Assembly: GCF_027579695.1 (NCBI RefSeq)
Contig: NC_083587.1
Coordinates: 47,231,521 to 47,295,520 of the forward strand
Origin: Neoarius graeffei
Lineage: Eukaryota > Chordata > Actinopteri > Siluriformes > Ariidae
DNA: 64,000 nt
Direction of reading: 5' to 3'
Part shown: in pieces, positions 11,142-22,635 of the stretch
Layout: each line of letters starts with the position of its first letter
Numbering within the stretch: the first letter of the stretch is position 1
Made by a program: the position numbers and the translations under genes
The notes under the pieces: model-generated
The model's input: the letters and a program-made list of their open reading frames with translations, nothing else
Told to the model about the DNA's origin: nothing
The model's database searches: none

Positions 11142-12181
11142 AAAGTTCCATCCATTATCCATAACTGCTTATCCTGTGCAGGGTTGCGGGCAAGCTGGAG
11201 CCTATCCCAGCTGTCTATGGCCGAGAGGCAGGGTACACTCTGGACAAGTTGCCAGATCATCGCAGGGCTGACACATATGCCGCTTTTCCACTACAAACGC
11301 GGCTGAGCCGTGCCGTGCTGAGTCGAGCTGAGCGGGGCTGTTGGCGTTGCATTTCGACTACAACTGCGCTGAACCGTGCTGGCTGGAAGTGGGTGGACAC
11401 ATTGGGTGGAGTTAGCGAAAGTGGGTGGACGTCACGTGATGTCGTTAAGCGGCGCAAACAGTGACATCAGTGAGCTTTTAAGCGGTAGTCTCACGACCCG
11501 AATAGTAAACAATAAACATGGAGGACATGGAGTCGTTAGTGTTGCTGGTCTTGGTGCTGTGGCTTGTTGTCACCGACAACGCCAACAGATACTGGCAAGC
11601 GCGTATAGATGAGGCGAGGCGCATAAGGCTTCAGAAATTCTCGTAATTCGTAATTATTCTTCTTCCAGGTTTGCGGTGTTTACAGATCCCAGCGTGCTCG
11701 CGGGGCGTGTGTGGGCATGTGAGGACACTCCTCCTCACCAATCAGTGCACAGGGGAGTGTCTGCTCACGTCCCCAGCCTCACTCGGCTCGCTTTGGCTCG
11801 CTTCAGCCCCACTCCAAAACGGTGCGAGTTTTAGGGGCTAAGCAGGGCTGAAGTGAGCCGAGTCGTGCTGTTTTTTGGTAGTCGAAACGCGAGCCGTGTC
11901 GGGCTGAAGTGAGCTGAAGTGAGCTGAAAAAGGGTAGTGGAAAAGAGCCAATAGATACAAACAACCATTCACACTTACAGTCAATTTAGAGCCATCAATT
12001 AGCCTAACCTGCATGTCTTTGGACTGTGGGGGAAACCGGAGCACCCGGAGGAAACCCACACAGACACGGGGAGAACATGCAAACTCCACACAGAAAGGCC
12101 CCTGTCAGCCACTTGGCTTGAACCCAGAACCTTCTTGCTGTGAGGCGACAGTGCTAACCACTACACCACCATGCTGCCCTG
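11142..12181 (-). mobile_element. SINE-A copy, split by a MITE
   Basis: Minus-strand SINE: tail part 11142-11277 (CCATCCATTATCCATAACTG onward), head part 11954-12181 ending in the complement of the tRNA-like A box (GTGCTAACCACTACACCACC). The two halves are contiguous in the family consensus and are separated only by the 673-bp MITE at 11278-11950. Confidence 0.88.
11278..11950. mobile_element. Harbinger-like MITE inside a SINE
   Basis: Terminal inverted repeats TGCCGCTTTTCCACTAC (left) and GTAGTGGAAAAGAGCCA (right), flanked by the 3-bp duplication ATA (11275-11277 and 11951-11953). Subterminal AGCCGTGCCGTGCTGAG-type motifs recur. The interior keeps an apparent first exon (ATG at 11518, MEDMESLVLLVLVLW). 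A 3-bp duplication fits PIF/Harbinger, but ATA is not the usual TWA target, so the superfamily is inferred. Confidence 0.75.
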
Positions 12182-12299
12182 TAGAAAAGTCATGAATTTA
12201 TAAATAATTAAAAAGTGATGCAGAGGTAGTGAGAATTTATTAGCTAACTGCTGAAAAGATGCAAATATGTTGTCAATAATATATAAATCATTAAATGTT

Positions 12300-14090
12300 C
12301 TAATAATGGTGGTCCATCGGATCCGACGATGACATCTATGTGCGGGTGTAGACTCGCAGAGGGCTCTGGAGTTCAATGCGGGATCTCCATTTATGTCCGC
12401 AGTGAGGGCAGAAAAACTGTTCTGAGTCACTGGGTATCTCGGCTGCTGCCTTTCCCTTAGCATGCGCCACAGTGATTTTGTCTCGCTGGTTGTCTTCAAA
12501 GTTTTCCTGGGCAAAGCGCGTCAGGGCACACCAGTTTGATCGATCCTGTGCACACTCCGCCAGCTGCTTTGGAGCTATGCCAGCATGAGCAATGTTAGCC
12601 TTGACACAGTCTTTAAAGTGTTTCACTAGCCTTCCTTGTTTCCTTTTGCCTTGGCAAAGTTCGCCATAGAGGAGCTGTTCTGGGATCCAGTGGTCATCCA
12701 TGCGAATGACGTGCCCTGTCATTCTCAGTTGTGCTTTCAGGATCATGGCCTCGATGCTGGTTATTTCAGCATGGTCCAAGACCTCAAGATTTGTAATCTT
12801 GTCCTGCCACTTGATGCCCAGGATTGAACGCAGGCTACGCATGTGAAAGCGCTCAAGCAGTCGAATGTGCCGACTGTACAGGGTCCAGGTCTCACAACCA
12901 TAGAGGCAGCTGACAGTGGAGGGTCTGTTGAGGAGAGTGCTGAAGTGTTCCTTCCACCTCTCATTGATGACGCTCTTCTCCTTCAGCAGCGTGCCATCAG
13001 TGGACAGGAGGGGGGTAGTGCTGGGTCGGGATGGTCCGTACATGGCTTTAATGGCACTGAAGAACATCTTAGAGTTCTTTGTGTCAGCACACAGCTGGAC
13101 CTCGTCCACCTTTCTCTGCCACCACTCATCTTGCATACGGAGGAGAGCGGCCTGGGCATGGCTCTGGAGGTTCTTGAAGTGGTCACGCTTGGGGTTGGAG
13201 GACAAGTCATTCTGCCATGCTATGAATGCTTTCTGCTTGTTGTCCAGGAGTTGGGCGATGGTAACATCGTTTTCGTCAAACCAATCCTGGTGGACTCTCT
13301 TCTTTGGACCAAGTATTGACTGGGCTACCTCCTTCACCACCGTGCTGAACTGGTCCCACTGCTGAGTTGGGGTTCCAGTGAGGGGTCCATGGGAGGTTAA
13401 CTTGTCGTCCAGACAGCTCATGAAGTTATCTCAACATAATGGGTTCTGAAGTTTGATGATGTTGAACGACAGTCTGACAAGCTTTGTCTTTTTGTGGTGG
13501 GTAGGGGTGATGTGCAGCTTGATGACTGACCTAAGAAGACAGTGGTCGGTCCAGCATTCAGCTCCTCGCATGGTCCTAGTGATCCTGAAGTCTCTGGTGT
13601 CACGTCTGCAGCAGATTGCAAAGTCAATGAGGTGCCACTGTTTTGATTGTGGGTGCATCCAAGTTGATTTATACTTGTCTGCTTGTCTGAACAGGGTGTT
13701 GGTGATCGTCAAGTCATTTTCTGCATAGAGACTCAAGAGCAGTAGGCCATTAGAGTTCATTTTGCCTATGCCATGTGGCCCCAGCACGCCTTTCCAGTTA
13801 GTGCACTCTGTGCTGACTCTGGCATTGAAGTCTCCCAGCAGGATGAGCTTGTCTCCAGGAGTTGTGGCCTTTATGAGGTTGTTGAGGTCCTCGTAGAAGG
13901 TTTCTTTTGCCTTGTTGTTGCTGGTCAAAGTAGGGGCATAGGCGCTGATGACTGTGACATGACGGAAGACATTGAGTGGGAAGTGGAGCTTCATCAGATG
14001 CTCACTGATAAAGGTGGGGAGGTCAGGGAGCTGCTTGAGAAGCATGGACTTGATGGCTATGCCTACCCCATGTATGGTGGTGTAATGGTT
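12300..14090 (-). mobile_element. APE-type LINE lacking its reverse transcriptase core
   Basis: Minus strand. The 14096-13431 frame is an apurinic-type endonuclease domain (VTVISAYAPT, LILLGDFNARV, WHLIDFAI, CWTDHCLLRSV standing in the usual SDH position). The 13421-12336 frame starts in the inter-domain region (ILGPKKRVHQDWFDEND) and passes straight from KEHFSTLLNRPST to SCLYGCETWTL, the post-RT segment, so the whole RT palm is missing without breaking the frame. It ends in FCPHCGHKWRSRIELQ, a C-terminal zinc motif. The clade (RTE- or I-like) is not certain. Confidence 0.82.
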
Positions 14091-14480
14091 AGGCACGGTA
14101 GTGTAGTGGTTAGCATTGTTGCCTCACAGCAAGAAGGTTCTGGGTTTGAGTCCAGTGGCCGACAGGGGGTCTTTCTATGTGGAGTTTGCATGTTCTCCTC
14201 GTGTCTGCAGGGGTTTCTTCTGGGTGCTCCGGTTTCCCCCACAGTCCAAAGACATGCAGGTAGATTAACATGGAGCAGCCATGAAGTGCCCTTGAGCAAG
14301 GTAACTAACCCTGGTGCTGTAGCATAGCTGCCCACTGCTCTGGGTATGTGTGTGTGTTCATTGCTCACTTGTGTGTGTGGATGTGTGTGTTCACTGCTTC
14401 AGATGCATTAAATGCAGAGAAGACATATCACTGTGCTTAAGTCTATGCTTGACTGTACATGTGATAAATAAAGGCTAATT
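14091..14480 (+). mobile_element. SINE-B copy (shared head, different tail)
   Basis: The tRNA-like head has A box TAGTGGTTAGC and a degenerate B box GGGTTTGAGTCC, followed by the same middle as SINE-A up to GACATGCAGG. It then switches to a second tail: GTGCCCTTGAGCAAGG, CTGCCCACTGCTCTGGGTATG, CACTGTGCTTAAG, ending GTGATAAATAAAGG. It abuts the 5' end of the LINE at 14090. Confidence 0.85.
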
Positions 14481-15983
14481 GGGGATGAATGTATACAGTG
14501 TGACACATCAACACATTCCATGCAAATAGATGTATTAACATAATCAATGCAATAGATTGTCATTGCAGCCCTACTTCATAGCAATTTGCAGAACTGTGAA
14601 ACAGTACAGTATTGGATTATATCATAAACAGATTTGGTCTCCTGGGAACTAGATGATAAAAATGAAGCTAAACACCAATAGGCCAACTTTAACTATTAAT
14701 GTTTCTAATTGGTTACATAAACATAACTATGAGATGAACATACAGAGTGTTGCATCAATAATGATTAGGAGAAATGATTCTGAATCATTGCCAAAGACAT
14801 AGAGAAGAGTTATGAACCAGTAAAGAAATGATTGAGTCCAGGGGACAAGAATAAAATATCTTAGGATTGTAAGGGTGTAGCCCCTTGGGGGGAAATTACT
14901 AGTGGCGTGAGTGTGAGTGGATGGGTTTGACACACACTCCACTCCAGGTTGAGCGTCCATAAATGAGTTTTGTTTTGTTGAAACATTATCCAGAGTCTCT
15001 TGTTACATTTCATTTCCTTCACAGGACTCAGTCTGGGGATCAGACCTCAGTCATGTGGTATATAGTCTGTCCCAATATATGTTCTGGTGTTACATTAAAC
15101 TGTGTGAGCTTCAGTGCTCTTTGAGGGCAATAAATTTCACACTGTGTGCCATTTGGTCCATAATCTCCATTCCAGAAGGAGGTCCCAGGTCATGGCTGAT
15201 CCCTCGCTCTGATAAGAGATGATGCAGGTCTGGAATTTTATGTCTGGAGTGAAAGTTTGTTGATTGAAAGAGGTACTCAAGTTTGTTGGTGATCCCCATA
15301 GAAAAAAAATTTAAATTAATAATTGGGGGGGATAGGGTATAAAAGAAACATTTCCATGTCCAGTGTTCTTTATGGCTGGATTTGATTCTGCACATTTTCT
15401 CAAGTAAGTTTTGACTATTTATCAAGCTATTCAATTTCCATACCGCTTATCTGTCAGGGTTATGGGGGAGGCTGGAGCCAATCCCAAATGATATGAGGAA
15501 ATTATGAGCTATGACTACAGCATTATTTTAAAGATGTAGACATTTTGACCCACTACTCAACTGAATAACATCTAAATTGTTCACACTATAAACAGGCCTT
15601 TTGAAAATGCTTCACCATAGGTATTGTGATATAGTAATATGTAGTACAGGTTCAGGATATTACCATGATGACATGCAAACCTGATGAGTCAAACTCTAGA
15701 ACTATGAGTTAATCTTTATTAACAACATAAATTTATATGCCAACATTTTTTCAGGAGACCCCTGGTAGTTTCGGGACCCTAAGCAGTCACTTATGTAGTT
15801 TGAGTGAGAATCGGTGTTCTAATAATTTGTCTTACCTTATCAAACTGTTCTGCCATACTGTACTGATAGTTCTCTTATACAACAATACTGAAAGTATTAC
15901 GGGAAAATGTCTTCAGCAGAAAAGCAGGTAAATAGGTAACATTTTTGATTGTTGCAACAACTTTGGTTGTTGGGGGGTCTTCA
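14481..15983. other. Non-coding stretch, no gene seen
   Basis: AT-rich with scattered short frames that have no supporting splice sites or family resemblance. At 15907-15927 a short ATG frame, MSSAEKQ, is followed by a consensus donor (CAG/GTAAAT), but its phase does not fit the next coding exon at 16318, so it is not called. Confidence 0.5.
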
Positions 15984-16175
15984 GGGGAGGCTATGGCCTA
16001 ATGGTTAGAGAAGCAGCTTTGGGACCAAAAGGTTGCTGGTTTGAGTCCCTGGACCAGCAGGAGTGGCTGAAGTGCCCTTGAGCAAGGCACCTAAACCCCA
16101 ACTGCTCCCCAGACTGCTCTGGGTATGTTGTACGTCACTCTAGATAAGAGTGCCTGCTAAATACCAGTAATGTGT
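15984..16175 (+). mobile_element. SINE-D copy (different tRNA-derived family)
   Basis: Head with A box TAATGGTTAGAG and B box GGTTTGAGTCC, then GTGCCCTTGAGCAAGGCACC, CAACTGCTCCCCAG and an end AGATAAGAGTGCCTGCTAAAT. The body shares the AGTGCCCTTGAGCAAGG segment with SINE-B but has a different head. Confidence 0.8.
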
Positions 16176-16317
16176 AATCACTGTTTTGAGGATAACCTAC
16201 CATTTCATACTTTTACCCACGATTCAGTGAATTCACATCCTCAATTCATACAGGCTATGTAAAACATGTATAGATAAAATACCTGAAAAATTAAAACCAG
16301 TACTGTTTTCTTTTTAG

Positions 16318-17206
16318 AGAATGGATTTCAGGTAAAAGTTCCAGAGACATACCTTACAAGTATTGTGAGGGGAAGCATGTGAATTTAACTCAACTGGAAG
16401 AGGACTTCCCTGACCATCGCTACCTGAAGAAGAAAAGTATTCTCTGTTATCCTGAGTGTGTGTTCAGGGCGCCCAAAGTTTGCCATGTAACTAATCAGAG
16501 TGGTCTTGAGGGAATACTCAAAGATGGAGGATTCCAAGGGAAGGACAGCTTCCTGTGGTGGAGCCTTTCAGTGTCTGATGACACTGCTGTGAAAATTCAA
16601 AATTTTTCTGAGCATTGGCAAAGGTTGGACCAGGTGCCTTTACTGAAAGAATTCACCACTTCACCCGCATTCCAGAGTAAATCTCGTTATGGCAATTTTT
16701 GCTTTACTTTTAATCTAAGAGCGCTTCTGAATATATACAGCAAGGAGTACTGTAACAGAACTGCTCCAATTCTGCGTGTGCTAGGCACCCGCTTCTTCAA
16801 GCAAGAGGTTCTCTATGTAATTTTGGTGCATCCACGATATATGACGCGCTATAGCAAATACCCTCGCTTACCCTTTAATGATAAACGTTTGTGTGGGTAC
16901 AGGTTTGGGAATCTGTCCTGGCGCTGCCAGTCTCCTTCAGATAACTATAAACACTGCCTGGGGCAGAATGATGAAGGTGATATGGTTGCCATACCTCTGA
17001 GAGAGTCAGAATATTTTGTATGGGATAATGTAGCCGTGGCTTTCCATATGGAGCAAAATTGGTTACTACCTGTAAGTCACAGCCGGCTATTCAAAAACTT
17101 GAGTGTATGTGAGAGAGCTTCGCCAGATCTGTCAAATGATCCAGAAATGTCTCTCTCAGAGGCTGAGGCAGAAGTAGAGAAATTGAGAAATAAATATCTA
17201 TCCTGA
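16318..17206 (+). CDS. Fish-specific uncharacterised protein, last exon
   Basis: A pyrimidine tract and AG (16310-16317) open an exon that reads 295 codons to TGA at 17204. The first coded block is EWISGKSSRDIPYKYCEGKH, so the true start codon must lie in an upstream exon ending in phase 2, which I could not identify. The only in-frame Met residues are late. The protein has no signal peptide or membrane span in this part. Visible features are HVTNQSGLEGILKDGGF (about residues 56-72), WWSLSVSDD, a FTTSP...KSRYGNF block, and a C-terminal Glu/Lys-rich helix (EAEAEVEKLRNKYL). I recall similar unnamed multi-copy proteins in teleosts, but no function is established. The H-x-T plus G-L-x-x-I-L-x-x-x-G-F arrangement resembles the NAD-binding start of ADP-ribosyltransferase folds; that is inference only. 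The frame is intact and looks functional. Confidence 0.75.
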
Positions 17207-17663
17207 AATATCTATCAGAGGTGATTGGTCTTGCTTCTATAGTTTCATGGAAGCTTTGTAATTCTATCAAATACACTCAGACTACTTAAGTAAAATCAGA
17301 AGGTATGTCTAAATGAAACTAATATGCCACAGCACTGTTATATTCTCAATTCTGATTGGTCAGACCGTGCTGATTAATTTTCTATAACAGCAACTCTGAC
17401 AATTCTAATGATATGGTTCTTGTAATATGTTCTTGTCATACATCAAATTGTTGATATAATGAAACGTTCTGCAAGATGTTCATTTAACATTTATGGAAAG
17501 AGTCTTCACTGTCAGCACTGTAATAATGTTCTAAAATTTAGTAAGCTTTCTTGCACCAGATGACATGAGAGAAGACCGTCTGATCTCCTAATGATGTCCA
17601 CTAGATGGTTGTGAAACACCATGGAGCCTATTGTTGAACCTCTGTCTTTTATTATATTGAATA

Positions 17664-19266
17664 CAACCCCGATTCCAAAAAAGTTGGGACAAAGTACAAA
17701 TTGTAAATAAAAATGGAATGCAATGATGTGGAAGTTTCAAAATTCCATATTTTATTCAGAATAGAACATAGATGACATGTCAAATGTTTAAACTGAGAAA
17801 ATGCATCATTTAAAGAGAAAAAATAGGTGATTTTAAATTTCATGACAACAACACATCTCAAAAAAGTTGGGACAAGGCCATGTTTACCACTGTGAGACAT
17901 CCCCTTTTCTCTTTACAACAGTCTGTAAACGTCTGGGGACTGAGGAGACAAGTTGCTCAAGTTTAGGGATAGGAATGTTAACCCATTCTTGTCTAATGTA
18001 GGATTCTAGTTGCTCAACTTTCTTGGGTCTTTTTTGTCGTATCTTCCGTTTTATGATGCGCCAAATGTTTTCTATGGGTGAAAGATCTGGACTGCAGGCT
18101 GGCCAGTTCAGTACCCGGACCCTTCTTCTACGCAGCCATGATGCTGTAATTGATGCAGTATGTGGTTTGGAATTGTCATGTTGGAAAATGCAAGGTCTTC
18201 CCTGAAAGAGACGTTGTCTGGATGGGAGCATATGTTGCTCTAGAACCTGGATATACCTTTCAGCATTGATGGTGTCTTTCCAGATGTGTAAGCTGCCCAT
18301 GCCACATGCACTAATGCAACCCCATACCATCAGAGATGCAGGCTTCTGAACTGAGCACCGATAACAACTTGGGTCGTCCTTCTCCTCTTTAGTCCGAATG
18401 ACACGGCGTCCCTGATTTCTATAAAGAACTTCAAATTCTGATTCGTCTGACCACAGAACAGTTTTCCACTTTGCCACAGTCCATTTTAAATGAGCCTTGG
18501 CCCACAGAAGACGTCTGCGCTTCTGGATCATGTTTAGATACGGCTTCTTCTTTGAACTATAGAGTTTTAGCTGGCAACAGCAGATGGCACGGTGAATTGT
18601 GTTCACAGATAATGTTCTCTGGAAATATTCCTGAGCCCATTTTGTGATTTCCAATACAGACACATGCCTGTATGTGATGCAGTGCCGTCTAAGGGCCCGA
18701 AGATCACGGGCACCCGGTATGGTTTTCTGGCCTTGACCCTTACGCACAGAGATTCTTCCAGATTCTCTGAATCTTTTGATGATATTATGCACTGTAGATG
18801 ATGATATGTTCAAACTTTGCAATTTTACACTGTCGAACTCCTTTCTGATATTGCTCCACTATTTGTCGGTGCAGAATTAGGGGGATTGGTGATCCTCTTC
18901 CCATCTTTACTTCTGAGAGCCGCTGCCACTCCAAGATGCTCTTTTTATACCCAGTCATGTTAATGACCTATTGCCAATTGACCTAATGAGTTGCAATTTG
19001 GTCCTCCAGCTGTTCCTTTTTTGTACCTTTAACTTTTCCAGCCTCTTATTGCCCCTGTCCCAACTTTTTTGAGATGTGTTGCTGTCATGAAATTTCAAAT
19101 GAGCCAATATTTGGCATGAAATTTCAAAATGTCTCACTTTCGACATTTGATATGTTGTCTATGTTCTATTGTGAATACAATATCAGTTTTTGAGATTTGT
19201 AAATTATTGCATTCCATTTTTATTTACAATTTATACTTTGTCCCAACTTTTTTGGAATCGGGGTTG
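17664..19266 (-). mobile_element. Tc1-like transposon (long inverted repeats)
   Basis: 1603 bp between TA dinucleotides (17662-17663, 19267-19268). Ends are CAACCCCGATTCCAAAAAAG and its complement, extending to roughly 200-bp inverted repeats with a second internal copy of AAAAAAGTTGGGACAA. It carries one nearly complete transposase frame on the minus strand. Confidence 0.95.
17884..18904 (-). pseudogene. Tc1 transposase, one frameshift
   Basis: The start MGRGSPIPLILHRQIVEQYQ (ATG at 18904) begins the paired helix-turn-helix region. A one-base slip near 18815 moves to the long 312-codon frame (LNISSSTVHNIIKRF...). The catalytic DD34E triad is present: WSDESEF, FQHDNSKPHTA and SPDLSPIENIW. 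Length after both parts is about 340 residues, normal for Tc1. Apart from the slip the chain looks whole, so this is a young or barely decayed copy. Confidence 0.9.
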
Positions 19267-19836
19267 TATGTAAAACCTTTCCTATATGTATTTCATATAT
19301 TCATTTAACTTTTTACAAATGCTTTTATATATATTCATAACATATACAGTATATCAGCTAACATTTCATTTGGGACTGTTGTTGATAACGTTTTTTTTTT
19401 AAAAAACATCTTTAAAAGTACATTTGTTCTGTTGTGTTGCTCTGTTTGTTTTTGCCCATTTACTCAAAAATTCAATAAAAGTAATGAAAGTAATCTTTTA
19501 TTTATTTTCATCTCCATCTTAAAAATTTAGATTACAGTTTGATCTAGACAATTAAATTGATAATATGGTGCACACTTGTATATTGGGTGAACAACGGTAT
19601 AAGTGATGGTCAGGGGTGGAAAATACTTGAGAAAATGCACTTCATTAATATTCTTAAGTATTCATTTTTCATACTTATAACTTTAGTGAGCATTATTAAA
19701 ATGGAAAACTTCAACTTTCTTTACATTTTTAAGACAAATAACATACTGTCTGCTCCTTATATTTTTTAAATTAGACTTTCAAACTACTCATTACAAATCA
19801 TTGCTCCTCTCATCCAGCCAGTGGTTGTTTGCTATA
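19267..19836. other. Non-coding stretch between two Tc1 elements
   Basis: AT-rich, no exon. An AATAAA at 19474-19479 could serve as a distant poly(A) signal for the orphan gene at 16318-17206, since none is seen between that stop and the first Tc1. This is speculative. Confidence 0.35.
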
Positions 19837-19838
19837 TA

Positions 19839-21448
19839 CAGTGGTGCTTGAAAGTTTGTGAACCCTTTAGAATTTTCTATATTTCTGCATAAATATGACC
19901 TAAAACATCATCAGATTTTCACACAAGTCCTAAAAGTAGATAAAGAGAAGCCAGTTAAACAAATGAGACAAAAATATTCTACTTGGTCATTTATTTATTG
20001 AGGAAAATGATCCAATATTACATATCTGTGAGTGGCAAAAGTATGTGAACCTTTGCTTTCAGTATCTGGTGTGACCCCCTTGTGCAGCAATAACTGCAAC
20101 TAAACATTTCCGGTAACTGTTGATCAGTCCTGCACACCGGCTTGGAGGAATTTTAGCCCATTCCTCCGTACAGAACAGCTTCAACTCTGGGATGTTGGTG
20201 GGTTTCCTCACATGAACTGCTCGCTTCAGGTCCTTCCACAACATTTCCATTGGATTAAGTTCAGGACTTTGACTTGGCCATTCCAAAACATTAACTTTAT
20301 TCTTCTTTAACCATTCTTTGGTAGAACGACTTGTGTGCTTATGGTCGTTGTCTTGCTGCATGACCCACCTTCTCTTGAGATTCAGTTCATGGACGGATGT
20401 CCTGATATTTTCCTTTAGAATTCACTGGTATAATTCAGAATTCATTGTTCCATCAATGATGGCAAGCCATCCTGGCCCAGATGCAGCAAAACAGGCCCAA
20501 ACCATGATACTACCATCACCATGTTTCACAGATGGGATAAGGTTCTTATGCTGGAATGCAGTGTTTTCCGTTCTCCAAACATGACGCTTCTCATTTAAAC
20601 CAAAAAGTTTTATTTTGGTCTCGTCCATCCACAAAACATTTTTCCAAAAGCCTTCTGGCTTGTCCACGTGATCTTTAGCAAACTGCAGACGAGCAGCAAT
20701 GTTCTTTTTGGAGAGCAGTGGCTTTCTCCTTGCAACCCTGCCATGCACACCATTGTTGTTCAGTGTTCTCCTGATGGTGGACTCATGAACATTAACATTA
20801 GCCAATGTGAGAGAGGCCTTCAGTTGCTTAGAAGTTACCCTGGGGTCCTTTGTGACCTCGCCGACTATTACACGCCTTGCTCTTGGAGTGATCTTTGTTG
20901 GTCAACCACTCCTGGGGAGGGTAACAATGGTCTTGAATTTCCTCCATTTGTACACAATCTGTCTGACTGTGGATTGGTGGAGTCCAAACTTTTTAGAGAT
21001 GGTTTTGTAACCTTTTCCAGCCTGATGAGCATCAACAACGCTTTTTCTGAGGTCCTCAGAAATCTCCTTTGTCCGTGCCATGATACACTTCCACAAACAA
21101 GTGTTGTGAAGATCAGACTTTGATAGATCCCTGTTCTTTAAATAAAACAGGGTGCCCACTCACACCTGATTGTCATCCCATTGATTGAAAACACCTGACC
21201 TTAATTTCACCTTCAAATTAACTGCTAATCCTAGAGGTTCACATACTTTTGCCATTCACAGATATGTAATATTGGATCATTTTCCTCAATAAATAAATGA
21301 CCAAGTAGAATATTTTCATCTCATTTGTTTAACTGGGTTCTCTTTATCTACTTTTAGGACTTGTGTGAAAATCTGATGATGTTTTAGGACATATTTATGC
21401 AGAAATATAGAAAATTCAAAAGGGTTCACAAACTTTCAAGCACCACTG
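19839..21448 (-). mobile_element. Tc1-like transposon, family 2, copy 1
   Basis: 1610 bp with ends CAGTGGTGCTTGAAAGTTTG and complement, flanked by TA on both sides (19837-19838, 21449-21450). Inverted repeats of about 200 bp include the TTCCTCAATAAATAAATGAC segment. A second, opposite-strand copy sits at 50447-52043. Confidence 0.95.
20059..21081 (-). pseudogene. Tc1 transposase (family 2), broken
   Basis: The start MARTKEISEDLRKSVVDAHQ lies at 21081. Three frames cover the protein: N-terminal HTH (to 20902, GYKTISKKFGLHQSTVRQIV), middle (20805-20422, with VLWMDETKIKLFG carrying the first Asp) and C-terminal (20361-20059, MQQDNDHKHTS with the second Asp, SPELNPMEMLWKDL with the third acidic residue). 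At least two frameshifts or stops separate them. Confidence 0.9.
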
Positions 21449-21913
21449 TATCTATTGAATGGGCACCCAATGTAATTTTATTGACATTTCAGTTTAAAGC
21501 ATCTAATCATGTTCCATCAGTGTCGAAAACTATCAACAATCATGCAAATTTGTCATTTGCAGTGGCAGTGATGTCATGCTATATATTGTAGTTAGGTTTA
21601 TGGCTATCTATGTACATTTGAAGTTGGATTAAAGGGGGTTAGGTGAGCAGATCCAAAGCCCACCTCCATAGCTATGCTTGTGCTTTGCAGATGACTAACT
21701 TTTTGGGAAAAAAAAAGTTAATTTCTTCTTTTAGTCTGTGCCAGTTTTGTTTTCCATCCATCCATTATCTATACTGTTTATCTATAGACCCTTTTCACGT
21801 GACGTCACGACAAACGCGGCCGCCATTTTGGACATGTACTACCAGTAGTTTACCACAGCCAGCATTGAGGAACGGCAGCAAAGAAAGTGTTTATTTTCAG
21901 CAAGACTTCCTTC

Positions 21914-22061
21914 ATGCCACTATATTGTTGTGCACCTGGATGTAGTAACCATCAACAAACAAGGCAAGGGTTATCATTTTATCGGATCCCGGTAGATACT
22001 GACCGACGGAGAAGATGGATAGCGGCACACCAACGCTTGTGTAGTGACCACTTTGTTGGAG
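21914..22061 (+). pseudogene. THAP zinc-finger exon, shortened
   Basis: MPLYCCAPGCSNHQQTRQGL then SFYRIPVDTDRRRRWIAAHQ: the start of a C2CH THAP DNA-binding domain. It jumps directly to LCSDHFVGG, losing about 12 residues that normally sit between WIAA and the Cys-x2-His pair. A good donor follows (GGAG/GTAAGA at 22061-22062). In intact elements this exon leads into a DDE transposase, of which nothing is seen here. Confidence 0.75.
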
Positions 22062-22264
22062 GTAAGATGAATAAAATTAGCCAGAAAAGGCATTACATTG
22101 CTGTTAACATTCTGTGGCGGCGAGTGTGTAACCAAATAGGCTAAAATAACCCATTGTAACCTCTTTGTTCTTCTGTAGTAGCTATTAGCTAACGACATTA
22201 GCTAGCGTTGTGTTCCTTTGCTGTTGGTAGACTGTAGGACAGATCAGAGGCAGTGTCCTACAAA

Positions 22265-22635
22265 CAGCGCTTAATTTGAGGGGGAGCAAGCCGGAGGGCG
22301 CTCCGGAACCTCGGGCATTGGCTCCGGCAGCTATTTACACTGGATCCGGTGATCCGACACCTCTTTTGACTATGTAACAAAACAAAACAAAAAAAATAAA
22401 TAAGTAAATAAAAAAATGCAAGTTTATTTAGTGTTAATGTCTGATTTTGATATCTGTCTTGTTGGTGATTTCTCTCATGAAACGACATCCACAAAATATC
22501 TGCAGATGAACTTAATTTGCAGTGTTATTACAAAACATGCCCAGAAGCGCAGCGCCGCGCCCCCCTCTTTTTTTCCGCACCGGAGCCGCTCATCCTCTGC
22601 GCTCCGGGACCTCCCACTTTACAAATTAAGCACTG
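22265..22635. mobile_element. hAT-like MITE inside ISL2EU element 1
   Basis: Ends CAGCGCTTAATTTG and CAAATTAAGCACTG are inverted. The target copies CCTACAAA (22257-22264) and CCTCCAAA (22636-22643) match at 7 of 8. 371 bp, CG-rich ends, no coding frame. Confidence 0.85.

Noticed and set aside
15907-15927. First exon MSSAEKQ for the orphan gene at 16318
   Set aside because: It ends in phase 0 while the exon at 16318 needs two bases carried over, so joining breaks the frame.
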